DNA of 40,107 bases from an uncultured Verrucomicrobiota bacterium (GTDB lineage: Bacteria; Verrucomicrobiota; Kiritimatiellia; SS1-B-03-39; UBA6053): NCBI GenBank assembly GCA_937127435.1, contig CAKZLZ010000114.1, positions 1-40,107 on the forward strand, written 5' to 3'. The notes beneath the pieces were generated by a model, which was given only the letters and a program-made list of their open reading frames with translations, had not been told where the DNA came from and did no database searches. The stretch's first letter is position 1. Every line of letters begins with the position of its first letter. Both the position numbers and the translations under genes were made by a program. Shown piece by piece: positions 23,207 through 32,296 of this stretch.

Positions 23207-25039
23207 CTACTCCACCGTCACACTTTTTGCGAGATTACGGGGCTTGTCAATATCAGTTCCCCGGGCCTGGGCCGCGTAATACGCAATCAACTGCAGCGCG
23301 ACCACATTCACCAGGGGTGAAAGACATTCGGTGGTGCGCGGAACAAAAATAATGTCCCGGGTAATATCATCCAGACGTTTATCCCCTTCGGTGGCAATGG
23401 CGATAATCCGTCCCGAGCGGGCCTGCACTTCCCGTACATTGGAAATCATTTTTTCCGCCACTTCATCTTCGGTTTCCGTGCAGATACAAATCACCGGCAG
23501 GGATTCGTTGATCAGAGCGATGGGACCGTGCTTCATTTCCCCGGCGGCATACCCTTCCGCATGCTGATAGGAAATCTCTTTATTTTTTAATGCGCCTTCC
23601 AAGGCCATGGGATAATTAAAGCGGCGGCCTAAGTAGAGAGAGCTGGGACCGTCATGATGACGGCTGGCAATTTCTTTAATATGCTCTTTATTTTCGAGCA
23701 CCCGGTGAATGGCGGTCGGAATTTTCTGAAGCTCTGCAAGCAGTTCTTTTCGGCTCTCCGCATCCAATTCCCCGCGGGCTTCCGCCAAATGCAGGGTCAG
23801 CAAAACAAACACCATCAACTGCGCGGTGAACGCTTTGGTGGAGGCCACCCCGATCTCGGTTCCGGCGTGGGTGTAGATCAAATGATCACTTTCCCGCACC
23901 AGTGAACTGCCGAATACATTACAAAGGGTCAGGATGGGACAACCGGCCTTTTTCGCCATTTGCACTGAGGCCAAAGTATCTGCGGTTTCCCCGGACTGGG
24001 AAACCGTGGCCACCAAAGTTCCGGGCTGAATTTTCGGGGATCGGTACCGGAACTCACTCCCCAGATCCGTCTCCACCGCAATGGAGGTAAAGTGCTCAAT
24101 TAACAAGCGTCCGTACATGGCGGCATAATAGGCGGTGCCACAGCTCACGATCATCATGCGCTGCAAGGTGCGGATATGCCCGACAGACATATCCAGATCC
24201 GGGAAATGGATTTTACCGTCGGTGACGTATTGATCCATCAAGCCACGAATCACCCGGGTCTGCTCATGCATTTCTTTGAGCATGAAAGTTTCAAATCCGC
24301 CCGAATCCACGGCGCTGTCTTCCATCTCCACTTTCACCCATTTTAATTCCTGTGCTTCCCCGTCGAGATTCCACACCTCAACCCCCTCCGCACTGAGACG
24401 GGCGATTTCGCCGTCCTCGAGGTAAATCACTTCTTCGACTTGAGGAAGGATGGCGGGCACATCACTGGCGATAAACACCCCGTCTTTGCCTTTGCCCACA
24501 ATCAGGGGGGAGCCCAACCGGGCCGCATAAAGTACGCCGGGCTGGTCCAAACTCAGCAATCCAATCGCGTAAGCACCCCGCGCACCGGAAAGGGCGGCGC
24601 GGAATCCGTCAAGAAAATCTCCCTCCGCCGTACAATCCGCAATGTAACCGGCCAATACTTCGGTATCCGTATCCGAAAGAAAGGGAAATCCTTTTTCTAC
24701 CAGACCGGCTTTAAGCTCCTGATAGTTTTCAATGATACCGTTGTGCACCAGCGCCAAACGACCCTCTGAAGCCGTATGGGGATGGCAATTGCGGACCGAG
24801 GCTTCCCCGTGGGTGGCCCAACGGGTATGGCCAATCCCCGTGGTGGAGGAAAGTGGATGGCGGGCCAGTTCGTTTTCCAGTTCGCTGAGACGCCCCACCG
24901 CCCGTCGCAATTCCAGTTCATTTTCATGCTGAACCGCCACCCCTGCAGAATCATATCCACGATATTCCAAACGCTTCAGGCCTTCTATTAATACCGGGAC
25001 TGCATTTCGATTTCCCAACATGCCAACGATACCACACAT
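23207..25039 (-). CDS. glmS: Glutamine-fructose-6-phosphate aminotransferase (isomerizing)
   Basis: The start at 25039 gives MCGIVGMLGN, so that Cys2 becomes the N-terminal nucleophile after Met removal; GGAG lies 7 bases upstream. A start at 25084 would bury this Cys and is rejected. The N-terminal class II glutaminase half (GHTRWATHGEAS, HNGIIENY, SDTDTEVLAG) precedes two SIS sugar-isomerase domains (SCGTAYYAAM, SQSGETADT, and YLGRRFNYPMALEGALKNKE), ending KPRNLAKSVTVE, the conserved C-terminus. It makes glucosamine 6-phosphate for cell-wall and amino-sugar synthesis. The 610-residue length matches E. coli. No glmS ribozyme was recognised upstream. Confidence 0.96.
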   Translation of the reverse strand: MCGIVGMLGNRNAVPVLIEGLKRLEYRGYDSAGVAVQHENELELRRAVGRLSELENELARHPLSSTTGIGHTRWATHGEASVRNCHPHTASEGRLALVHNGIIENYQELKAGLVEKGFPFLSDTDTEVLAGYIADCTAEGDFLDGFRAALSGARGAYAIGLLSLDQPGVLYAARLGSPLIVGKGKDGVFIASDVPAILPQVEEVIYLEDGEIARLSAEGVEVWNLDGEAQELKWVKVEMEDSAVDSGGFETFMLKEMHEQTRVIRGLMDQYVTDGKIHFPDLDMSVGHIRTLQRMMIVSCGTAYYAAMYGRLLIEHFTSIAVETDLGSEFRYRSPKIQPGTLVATVSQSGETADTLASVQMAKKAGCPILTLCNVFGSSLVRESDHLIYTHAGTEIGVASTKAFTAQLMVFVLLTLHLAEARGELDAESRKELLAELQKIPTAIHRVLENKEHIKEIASRHHDGPSSLYLGRRFNYPMALEGALKNKEISYQHAEGYAAGEMKHGPIALINESLPVICICTETEDEVAEKMISNVREVQARSGRIIAIATEGDKRLDDITRDIIFVPRTTECLSPLVNVVALQLIAYYAAQARGTDIDKPRNLAKSVTVE

Positions 25040-25274
25040 GATAAACTCCACTTTATAGGTAAAAAAGATAATTCGGTTGGCCAATCACTAGCAGACCCAA
25101 TAGACTCAGGCAAAGCCGAAAGCCCCTAGGATTCGAATATTTTCACCTTTCCCTTCCAGGACTACAAAATGGGCGTTTGGATCTCACACGCAGCGCGCGG
25201 AGAAACCGACGCGGTCGAAAATTTCCAGCAAAAGATTTATTGTAAACCGCCAGAAATCTTGGTTTATTACCCTT

Positions 25275-26039
25275 ATGAAATTAATTTCCAAAAACATCGG
25301 TTGTTTTTTGATCAGCTGCGGCTTCACCCTCTCGCTTCAATCCGCAGTGGTGATGATCGACAGCATTACGCCTTTCTCTTCAAGCGGTTCACGATTGGAC
25401 CTGGACAGTCCCGTCACCCAATTGACCCTGGGAAGCCAGACCGTAACCAATCTGGTTGGGCCGACGACCATAACCGGGGGTGCTTCCGGACAGTCGACTT
25501 TCCGCGGCGCGGGTGAATCATACAGTTACCCCAGCCTGGCCAATGCGTTGAAAGGAATGAACATCACCACCGCCGCCGCCAATGCAGGCACCTTCCAGGC
25601 TTTCTTTGGACAAACCATTACCGATATTGATGATGCCGGCGTTTTGGCCGATGTCTTTATCACCGAAATTGGCACGACAACCCAAAGTGGTGACGCCTTT
25701 ACGGTAAGAGCGATTCTTGCAGGCACGCCCGGGGGCAGCCTGACCTACGGTGCGACCACCAAAACCGTATCCGGTTATGCCGGGATTGCGGACGGCGCCG
25801 CTTTCACCTCGCTGGCGCGAAGCGGAAATCCCAATACCGCCTTCGATGTCAGAGGTTTCGGTCTGGATTTAAGTGATGACCTCGGGGTAACCTCCCTGAT
25901 CGGCCTCGAAATCGGTGCCGGCAGCGTATCGGACCCCAACCTCATTTTGGCGGTGGTGATTCCGGAACCGGGCAGCATCTTCCTTCTGTTGTCAGCCCTT
26001 TCAGGCTTTGCGCTCCTCAGCATCCGGAAGCGGCCCTAA
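25275..26039 (+). CDS. PEP-CTERM-like secreted protein
   Basis: The signal peptide covers residues 1 to about 24 (MKLISKNIGCFLISCGFTLS and LQSA). The body of about 200 residues is rich in Thr, Gly and Ala, beta-like and without known motifs. The tail VIPEPGSIFLLLSALSGFAL followed by SIRKRP is a PEP-CTERM exosortase signal with Gly in place of the usual third Ser/Thr. It is different from the other five such proteins in its body. It stands alone between glmS and a methyltransferase-like gene, and its role is unknown. Confidence 0.82.
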   Translation: MKLISKNIGCFLISCGFTLSLQSAVVMIDSITPFSSSGSRLDLDSPVTQLTLGSQTVTNLVGPTTITGGASGQSTFRGAGESYSYPSLANALKGMNITTAAANAGTFQAFFGQTITDIDDAGVLADVFITEIGTTTQSGDAFTVRAILAGTPGGSLTYGATTKTVSGYAGIADGAAFTSLARSGNPNTAFDVRGFGLDLSDDLGVTSLIGLEIGAGSVSDPNLILAVVIPEPGSIFLLLSALSGFALLSIRKRP

Positions 26040-26107
26040 GCACTGATTTTCAATTGCGGAACGTTGGTTTCGCTTGTTTTCAGCGTCTTGCCTTCTATGA
26101 AAGGTTC

Positions 26108-26743
26108 ATGTCATTGCTTCCTTCTGCCTGGAGCCCGGAATGCTGGTCTCTCCCCTATTTTAATGATCGCATCCGCGACGTAATTTATCGAAAAACCCAC
26201 CCATGGATGCCCTGGCTCACGCCGGAAGCCAACCGCCTCCTGGATGCCCTGATCCAACCCCGGCACCATGTCCTCGAGTTCGGGTCCGGTAAAAGCACCC
26301 TCTATTTTGCCGAAAGAGCGGCGCAGGTGGTATCCGTGGAGCATCAACCTACATGGGCCGACCGCGTGGAGGCCTGGCTGAAATCCAAAAATTTAAGTTC
26401 AAAAGTATCCCTTATCCGTTGCTTACCCGGGCAAACAGCCGAAATCCCATTCACACGGCCGAAGCAACAATACGATTTCATTCTGGTGGATGGGGTCGAC
26501 CGACTCAACTGCGCAAACAACAGCCTGCCCTATCTGAAGCCGGGCGGATGGTTGATTTTGGACAACATCAACCGCCACGTTCCCTCCGAAAGCCGCGCCC
26601 CCGGTTCGATTCGCAGCTGGACCGAAACCGCGGCCGGATGGAAAGAGCTCATGGCTCAACTCGCCTCCTGCGAAACCCATTGGACAAGCAACGGCATTAC
26701 CGACACCTTACTGCTCAGACTTCCACCTGAAAAAATCCTTTAG
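26108..26743 (+). CDS. Class I SAM-dependent methyltransferase-like protein
   Basis: The start at 26108 follows GAAAGG; an upstream TTG at 26054 would add 18 residues and has no ribosome site. The Rossmann core begins with HHVLEFGSGKSTLYFAE (the glycine-rich SAM-binding loop) and continues with VVSVEHQPTW (acidic residue after strand 2), YDFILVDGVDR (strand 4) and LKPGGWLILDNINR (strand 5), matching the FkbM/O-methyltransferase-type layout of class I enzymes. It has 211 residues and no membrane segment, so is cytoplasmic. The substrate is unknown. It follows the PEP-CTERM gene by 68 bases and may be unrelated to it. Confidence 0.78.
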   Translation: MSLLPSAWSPECWSLPYFNDRIRDVIYRKTHPWMPWLTPEANRLLDALIQPRHHVLEFGSGKSTLYFAERAAQVVSVEHQPTWADRVEAWLKSKNLSSKVSLIRCLPGQTAEIPFTRPKQQYDFILVDGVDRLNCANNSLPYLKPGGWLILDNINRHVPSESRAPGSIRSWTETAAGWKELMAQLASCETHWTSNGITDTLLLRLPPEKIL

Positions 26744-26838
26744 GGAAAACTTGTTTCCCCCGAAAAAGTCTTCATGAAGATAAATTCTCCAATGCACTCA
26801 ACAACCATACGACCCGACGGCGACGCCGACCCTTACCC

Positions 26839-26864
26839 TACACCTCCAAGCAGCTGGAGGTGTA
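26839..26864 (+). promoter_or_regulatory. Hairpin that sequesters the ribosome binding site of the first CNNM gene
   Basis: A perfect 10-bp stem (TACACCTCCA at 26839-26848 with TGGAGGTGTA at 26855-26864) and a 6-base loop lie ten bases before the start codon. The right arm holds GGAGGTG, the only Shine-Dalgarno candidate; the left arm CACCTCC equals the anti-Shine-Dalgarno end of 16S rRNA. Spacing from GGAGG to the ATG is 14 bases, slightly long. Confidence 0.55.
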
Positions 26865-26874
26865 AGCTGCACGT

Positions 26875-28113
26875 ATGACGGCCCTACTGGTTTTTCAAAT
26901 CATTGCTTTTGTGTTGTTGATCATCGGATCCGGATTTTTCTCCAGCTCTGAAACCGCCCTTTTTTCGTTGGACCTTCATGAAGTCAACCGCATGGAGGAA
27001 ACAGACCCGGTCACCGCCGGCCGCCTGAAACACCTCTTGGAGCAACCCACCCGTCTGCTGTCGACCTTGCTGATCGGCAATACCATTGTAAACGTGAACC
27101 TGTGGATCATTGGCGCACTCATGCTGAAAAACTTCGGCTTTACCCATGAATGGGGGCAAGTCGGCGTCCTCACCCTGATCACACTGATATTTGGTGAATT
27201 CGGCCCCAAACGATTGGCACTGCGTCTGCGGATCCGTATGGCCCGCATCTATGCCGGCCCCCTGATGTTTTTTGTGCGTATCCTCAAATGGCCGCGGAGT
27301 TTGCTGGAAGCCATCACCAATAAATTCTCCAAATTCTTTATGCCCACCGGGCATATTTTGAGCCAGGCGGAATACGACACCCTGATGGAAGCCAGTGATG
27401 AAAGCGGCAGCCTGGACGACCACGAACACAAAATGGTGCAGGCCATTCTATCGCTGGAAAGACAAACCGTGGGAGATGTCATGACTCCCCGCGTGGATTT
27501 GGAAGGGGTCGATTTGTCTGAAGAACATGCCGATATTCTTACCATCGCAAAACGTTGCAAGGTCCGCCATTTGGTCCTTTACCGGGAACAATTGGATAAC
27601 ATCGAAGGCTTACTGGACGTTAAAGCTTATTTGCTGGACCCCCAGCGCTCCCTGTCCAACGCCACATTAAAACCTTTCTTTGTGCCTGAATTATGCACCT
27701 TGGATAAACTTCTCACCCAAATGCTCCCCACCCGAAAACGGGTGGCCGTGGTGGTGGACGAATTTGGCGGGACCGCCGGCCTCATCACCCGCGGGGATAT
27801 TTTAGATGAACTCACCGGCGAATTGGACATCGAAGAAAGCCAGCGCCTGGTCTGCGAACAACTGACCGAAGACACCTGGCTTCTGGACGGGCAAACCCAT
27901 CTTCTGGATGTGGAACGCATCACCGGCATTCCCCTCGCATCCGAAACCGCAGACCGGTTGGCCGGCTGGTTTATCGAACAAGTGGAGCATATCCCCAAAA
28001 TTTATGAGCGGGTCTCCGGAGAAAATTACAAAGCGATGGTCCGGCAAATGCGCCGAAACCGGATTCTGTTGATCCTCTTACAGAAAGTCCCCAATGAGGA
28101 GGCCGAATTATGA
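26875..28113 (+). CDS. CNNM/CorC-type (DUF21-CBS-CorC) membrane protein
   Basis: Four hydrophobic segments at residues 1 to about 145 form the DUF21/CNNM domain, with the signature SGFFSSSETALFSLD and LIFGEFGPKRLALR. A CBS pair follows (VGDVMTPRVDLEGVDLSEEH to about 310, with a TRGDILDELTGELD segment), then a CorC_HlyC transporter-associated domain at about 330-400 (LDGQTHLLDVERITGIPL, DRLAGWFIEQVEHIPK). Proteins of this class are implicated in Mg2+ and Co2+ efflux or sensing in the inner membrane. The ATG of the next, related gene overlaps its stop (ATGA), so the two are co-translated and may form a heteromer. A hairpin covers its ribosome site. Confidence 0.9.
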   Translation: MTALLVFQIIAFVLLIIGSGFFSSSETALFSLDLHEVNRMEETDPVTAGRLKHLLEQPTRLLSTLLIGNTIVNVNLWIIGALMLKNFGFTHEWGQVGVLTLITLIFGEFGPKRLALRLRIRMARIYAGPLMFFVRILKWPRSLLEAITNKFSKFFMPTGHILSQAEYDTLMEASDESGSLDDHEHKMVQAILSLERQTVGDVMTPRVDLEGVDLSEEHADILTIAKRCKVRHLVLYREQLDNIEGLLDVKAYLLDPQRSLSNATLKPFFVPELCTLDKLLTQMLPTRKRVAVVVDEFGGTAGLITRGDILDELTGELDIEESQRLVCEQLTEDTWLLDGQTHLLDVERITGIPLASETADRLAGWFIEQVEHIPKIYERVSGENYKAMVRQMRRNRILLILLQKVPNEEAEL

Positions 28114-29102
28114 GCCCTCCCATGGAATGGCTGCTGTTTGTTTTCTTCCTCATCGCCTCGGCTTTTTACTCCGGGATGGAAACCGGTATTGTCTCGATCA
28201 ACCGGGTACGTCTCCGCCATTTAAGCAAACGTCGGGACAAACGGGCCCTTCAATTGGAAAAATGGATCCTGGACCCGGACGGCATGCTGGCGACCAGCCT
28301 GGTGGGCACCAACCTCTCCAATACCGCTTTCACCGTTATTGGAACCCGGCTCATTCTGGATACCATCGGTTCCGCCCGCATTGGCGGCCCGGTTGCCGCC
28401 ATTATTTTAACTTTACTGATTCTTATCTTCGGAGAATATCTTCCCAAAGCATGGTATCAAAGCCATCCGCTCATCCGCTCAGCCCGGTTTGTGCCCTTGT
28501 TCCGCTTCTCCCAATTCCTTTTCCACTGGGTGAGCGTACCGGTCATTGCCCTGGTAAGAACCGTGATTCCTCCCCCGGCCGAAAATGACGGAGAAGACAA
28601 CCAGGCACGGATCACCCGCCGTGATATTCAATTTTTGCTCAGCCGGGAAAGCGGCGCCACCCCGGATCTGAGTGAGCAACGCCGCCGCATGGTGGTGGGC
28701 GTCTTCGGACTTTCCGAACAAAATGCACGGGATATCATGGTGCCCCGGGAAAAAATGCTTCAAATTAAACCCAGCACCCCCATGACGGAAATTCTGGAGT
28801 TGGCCGCAAAATCAAAAGTAAAAAGCCTTCCGGTCTATTCGGACACGGAGAAACGTTTTACCGGCATTTTAAAACTCAGTGATCTCTTTGAGCACATCGA
28901 CGAGGAGGATCTCCGGGTTCCCGACCTCATTCGCCCGCCCCAGTATGTCGATGAAGAAATGCCTGCGGACGATTTAATCCCCAGAATGCGCCTTACCCGT
29001 CAACCCATGCTGCTGGTACGGGACGATCAGGGAATGGTCACCGGCTTCGTTACAACTGAAGTCGTGCTTGAAGAAATCGTCGGACCGCTCTATGAGAGAT
29101 AA
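28110..29102 (+). CDS. Second CNNM/CorC-type membrane protein, paralogue of the upstream gene
   Basis: The 330-residue protein has the same N-terminal DUF21 domain (FYSGMETGIVSINRVRLRHL, LIFGEYLPKAWYQSH) and a CBS pair (ARDIMVPREKMLQIKPSTPM, SLPVYSDTEKRFTGILKLSD, VRDDQGMVTGFVTTEVVLEE). It ends right after the CBS pair, so it lacks the CorC_HlyC domain of its partner. That difference, together with the 4-base overlap, suggests a two-subunit transporter in which only one chain carries the C-terminal regulatory domain. Divalent-cation transport is the family's usual role; the ion here cannot be read. Confidence 0.88.
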   Translation: MSPPMEWLLFVFFLIASAFYSGMETGIVSINRVRLRHLSKRRDKRALQLEKWILDPDGMLATSLVGTNLSNTAFTVIGTRLILDTIGSARIGGPVAAIILTLLILIFGEYLPKAWYQSHPLIRSARFVPLFRFSQFLFHWVSVPVIALVRTVIPPPAENDGEDNQARITRRDIQFLLSRESGATPDLSEQRRRMVVGVFGLSEQNARDIMVPREKMLQIKPSTPMTEILELAAKSKVKSLPVYSDTEKRFTGILKLSDLFEHIDEEDLRVPDLIRPPQYVDEEMPADDLIPRMRLTRQPMLLVRDDQGMVTGFVTTEVVLEEIVGPLYER

Positions 29103-29126
29103 AACCAATTCTTGGAGAACCCTTTT

Positions 29127-29993
29127 GTGAAAAAACTATCTTACACTCTTTTATTCTTATCCGCACTGAGCGCTTTCGCCCAGGTACCCAAAAGCCCGGT
29201 CATCGCCCATGAGGCGCCCGCCTCCGTGGTGGCAGGTCAACCCCTGCGCATCGTAGCCAGGGTGAGCAGCGAAGATCCGGTCAAAGAAGTCAATTTATAC
29301 CTCGCCCAATCCGGAGGCGCAGCGCCCGCGAAACTCCCCTTGCAGTCCGCAGGGGCAGGCGTGTATTCCGCACAAGTCCCATCCGCCCAGTTTGTGGGCG
29401 TAGAAAACTTTCGCTATTACCTGGATGCAAGAACCGTCCCGGGCGCGGTAACCGAAACCAACTGGATGACCGTACAAGTGATCGGCAAAAATACCACAAC
29501 CGGAAGCAGCAAAGAATCCAGCTGGAAACGCCCGGTTCTGATTGGCGTGGGGGCTGTGGTTGCTGTGGGCGCCGGTGTCGCGATCGCAGGGAGCGGTGGC
29601 GGCGGGGATGGAGACGGCGGTGGAAGCGGCGGAGACTCCGACCCGGCAGACAATGTTTTGGTGCGCACCGCATCGGATCAAGCCAATGAAAATTCCGTTT
29701 TACTCCCCAGATACCAGATCGTGGATGTTGCCGGTGATCTGGCGGGAAGAAGCATCACCCGTGTACGCATCCAATTGGAATTCAATGATTTAGACGGTGG
29801 ACTTGACGAATACGAAGTCAAATACAACGGCGCGACGGTTATCAGCGGCAGTACGGGCGGAAGTATTTCAAAACAGGTCGATGTGGTAGGTGCGGCCGAC
29901 ACCCAAGTGGTCATCGGCGTGGTGAACTCAGAAGCTGTCGATGGCACCCAGACTTTCAGCTGGAATGCCACGGTTACTTTTTTTGTGGAATAA
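29127..29993 (+). CDS. Secreted or membrane-anchored protein with Gly-rich linker, function unknown
   Basis: A GTG start at 29127 is chosen because GGAGAA (29114-29119) is then well spaced and the product begins MKKLSYTLLFLSALSAFAQ, a clean signal peptide; a TTG at 29112 would begin at the ribosome site itself. Residues about 25-120 look like an Ig-like beta-domain (PASVVAGQPLRIVARVSSED). A hydrophobic stretch (VLIGVGAVVAVGAGVAIAG) is followed by a Gly/Asp-rich linker, then a second beta-rich domain of about 110 residues. It follows the CNNM genes by 24 bases. Such hydrophobic-plus-Gly segments occur in periplasmic proteins of this phylum, but I know no function. Confidence 0.75.
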   Translation: MKKLSYTLLFLSALSAFAQVPKSPVIAHEAPASVVAGQPLRIVARVSSEDPVKEVNLYLAQSGGAAPAKLPLQSAGAGVYSAQVPSAQFVGVENFRYYLDARTVPGAVTETNWMTVQVIGKNTTTGSSKESSWKRPVLIGVGAVVAVGAGVAIAGSGGGGDGDGGGSGGDSDPADNVLVRTASDQANENSVLLPRYQIVDVAGDLAGRSITRVRIQLEFNDLDGGLDEYEVKYNGATVISGSTGGSISKQVDVVGAADTQVVIGVVNSEAVDGTQTFSWNATVTFFVE

Positions 29994-30043
29994 AACCTTC
30001 ACATCCCCCCTGTAATTTAAAGGCTGTCCTAACAGGCTAGCAC

Positions 30044-30072
30044 TTGACTTAGGCTATACAACCCTGTATAAT
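30044..30072 (+). promoter_or_regulatory. Strong sigma-70 promoter of rpoD
   Basis: TTGACT (30044-30049) and TATAAT (30067-30072) are 17 bases apart, and TG lies just before the -10 box. The transcript would begin about 60 bases before the rpoD start codon. Confidence 0.85.
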
Positions 30073-30141
30073 TATAAGTTCATTTCCGCTTCCCCACTTT
30101 CTTTATAAACCCTTCTTTCTCCACTCTAAGGACCCTGTTTT

Positions 30142-32172
30142 ATGGCCGCAAAAAAGAAGACCACCTCTTCCTCCTCCGCTTCAAGCAAGAAAAAACTTTC
30201 CAAGACTTCCAAAGCTCCCGCGAAAAAGAAAGCGCCAGCTAAGAAAAAAGCGGCCGCTAAAAAAGTAGCCGTCAAAGCCGGTCCGGCCAAAAAGAAGGCG
30301 GTAGCCAAAAAACCCGCAGCCAAAAAAGCGCCCGCGAAAAAGAAGACGGTTGCAAAAAGTGCGCCAGCGAAGAAAGCGCCTGCCCAAAAGAAGGCCGCTG
30401 CTAAAAAAGCCCCGGCCCAAAAGAAAGCCGTAGCCAAAAAAGCACCGGTTAAGAAGAAGGCGGTTGCGAAAAAAGCCGCGGCCCCAAAAACCAAAGCGGC
30501 AAAAAGCACCCCGAAAGATGCCTCTCCGGAAGTTGTATTAGATGAGTCCCTGATCCTTTCCTCCAAAGTGGAAGGAGCCAACTGGTCCAAAACTTTTGAT
30601 CCCATGATCAAAAAAGGCCGGGCGGAAGGATATGTACTGATTGAAGACTTAGTAAAACACCTTCCTTCCAAAGGGGACAACCCCACTGAATTGGATTCGG
30701 CCCTGATTACCCTCAAAGGCATCAACATCGATGTCATCCGTCCCGAAGAAGTGGAGAGCCACCTCAACCGCCGCAAACACGAGGTCAAAGAACGTGCCGC
30801 GGAAAAAATGGATGTACTGGACGATCCCGTCCGCATGTACCTCAAATCCATGGGCCAGGTTCCCCTGCTCTCCCGCGAAGAGGAAGTGGAAATATCCAAA
30901 CGAATTGAAGAAGCGGAAATCAAAACCTGCGATATTTTTAATCGTTTGGGATGTTCTGCCGAAGCCTATCTGAATCTGATGGCCCGCTTGGAAAACCAGG
31001 AAGAACGTTTTGACCGGATTATCAACGATAAACACGTCGAAAGCCGCGAAAAATACTTTAAAAATCTCCCCCGTATTCTCAGGAATATCGAAAAACAGCG
31101 GGATACCCTGCAGGAAGATTACATCAAATTTACCAAAGCCAGTGCGGCGAAAAAACCCGCGCTGGAAAAGGAAATTAAGAAAGTCCGCACCCGCCTCTCA
31201 AAAAGCTACGAGAAATTGTTCCTTAAACAAAAGGCCATCGAGGATTTGGTTGAGATCACTGAAAAGTATTTCAACGAAATTACTGAAGCGCGGAAAAAAG
31301 TGGATCACAGCCGCAGCAAAACCAGCAAATCTTACAAAGACTCCCTCAGCCGCATCACCGAAATAGAGCAGCTCATGGGCTTGGACGAAGATGCCTTTCT
31401 GGAACGCTACAGCAAGCTCCGCTTCTGGATGCGCAAAGGCTTACGGGCCAAAACCGAGATGGTGGAAGCCAACTTGCGCTTGGTCATCAGTATTGCTAAA
31501 AAATACACCAACCGTGGACTCTCTTTCCTTGATTTGATTCAGGAAGGAAACATGGGACTCATGAAAGCGGTGGAAAAATTTGAGTACCGCCGCGGATACA
31601 AATTCAGTACCTATGCAACCTGGTGGATTCGTCAGGCCATTACCCGTTCTATTGCCGACCAGGCCCGGACCATCCGGATTCCGGTACACATGATCGAAAC
31701 CATCAACAAGCTGATGCGCATGCAGAAGCAATTGGTACAGGAACTGGGACGTGAACCTTCCCCTGAAGAACTTTCAGAAGAAATGACCATGCCCCTCGAC
31801 CGGGTACGGGCCATCTTGAAAATTGCCCAACAACCGATTTCACTGCAATCCCCCGTCGGAGATTCGGAAGACACCAGTTTCGGTGACTTTATTGAAGACA
31901 AAGCCGCCGACAGCCCGGCCGACATGACCGGTCACAGCCTTTTGAAGGAGCGCCTGAAAGAAGTACTGACCACCCTCAGTGCCCGCGAACAGGATGTGCT
32001 TAATATGCGCTTCGGCCTCACCGACGGCTATGGCCACACCCTCGAAGAAGTCGGCCGCAAGTTCAACGTGACCCGTGAACGTATCCGTCAGATCGAAGCC
32101 AAAGCCCTGCGAAAAATGCGTCACCCGACCCGTTTGAAGAAGCTCCAGGGCTTCCTCGAATCCAACGCATAA
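30142..32172 (+). CDS. rpoD: RNA polymerase primary sigma factor with a lysine/alanine-rich N-terminal extension
   Basis: Residues 1 to about 128 are a low-complexity tail of Lys, Ala and Pro in AKK and PAKK units, like histone H1 C-termini. A region 1.1-like part follows ([20 protein letters not shown]), then region 1.2 ([19 protein letters not shown]), a coiled-coil-rich non-conserved region (about 285-420), region 2 ([20 protein letters not shown] to [16 protein letters not shown]), region 3 ([14 protein letters not shown]) and region 4 ([34 protein letters not shown]). This is the housekeeping sigma factor that selects -35/-10 promoters. Its own promoter is near consensus. Length (676) is large mainly because of the basic tail, whose DNA-binding role is inference. 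Confidence 0.95.
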   Translation: MAAKKKTTSSSSASSKKKLSKTSKAPAKKKAPAKKKAAAKKVAVKAGPAKKKAVAKKPAAKKAPAKKKTVAKSAPAKKAPAQKKAAAKKAPAQKKAVAKKAPVKKKAVAKKAAAPKTKAAKSTPKDASPEVVLDESLILSSKVEGANWSKTFDPMIKKGRAEGYVLIEDLVKHLPSKGDNPTELDSALITLKGINIDVIRPEEVESHLNRRKHEVKERAAEKMDVLDDPVRMYLKSMGQVPLLSREEEVEISKRIEEAEIKTCDIFNRLGCSAEAYLNLMARLENQEERFDRIINDKHVESREKYFKNLPRILRNIEKQRDTLQEDYIKFTKASAAKKPALEKEIKKVRTRLSKSYEKLFLKQKAIEDLVEITEKYFNEITEARKKVDHSRSKTSKSYKDSLSRITEIEQLMGLDEDAFLERYSKLRFWMRKGLRAKTEMVEANLRLVISIAKKYTNRGLSFLDLIQEGNMGLMKAVEKFEYRRGYKFSTYATWWIRQAITRSIADQARTIRIPVHMIETINKLMRMQKQLVQELGREPSPEELSEEMTMPLDRVRAILKIAQQPISLQSPVGDSEDTSFGDFIEDKAADSPADMTGHSLLKERLKEVLTTLSAREQDVLNMRFGLTDGYGHTLEEVGRKFNVTRERIRQIEAKALRKMRHPTRLKKLQGFLESNA

Positions 32173-32186
32173 TTTCAACATGCATG

Positions 32187-32217
32187 CCCTTTATCTTGAA
32201 AAGGATAAAGGGTTTCT
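32187..32217 (+). terminator. Rho-independent terminator of rpoD
   Basis: The stem CCCTTTATC (32187-32195) with GATAAAGGG (32204-32212) and an 8-base loop is followed by TTTCTT. It starts 15 bases after the rpoD stop. Confidence 0.85.
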
Positions 32218-32296
32218 TATATCCTACCCCCGAATCCGCACAGCCGTCGTGAAATATAATCAAGCTACTGTAACCAAATCTCAAGCAGCCCGGTTT

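Noticed and set aside
25040..25270. glmS ribozyme or tRNA between glmS and the PEP-CTERM gene
   Set aside because: GATTCGAAT resembles a tRNA T-loop but no cloverleaf forms, and no glmS ribozyme core was found.
30126..30923. Leftward 265-codon frame over the 5' end of rpoD
   Set aside because: Its Ala/Phe repeat pattern is the antisense of the Lys/Ala-rich rpoD tail.
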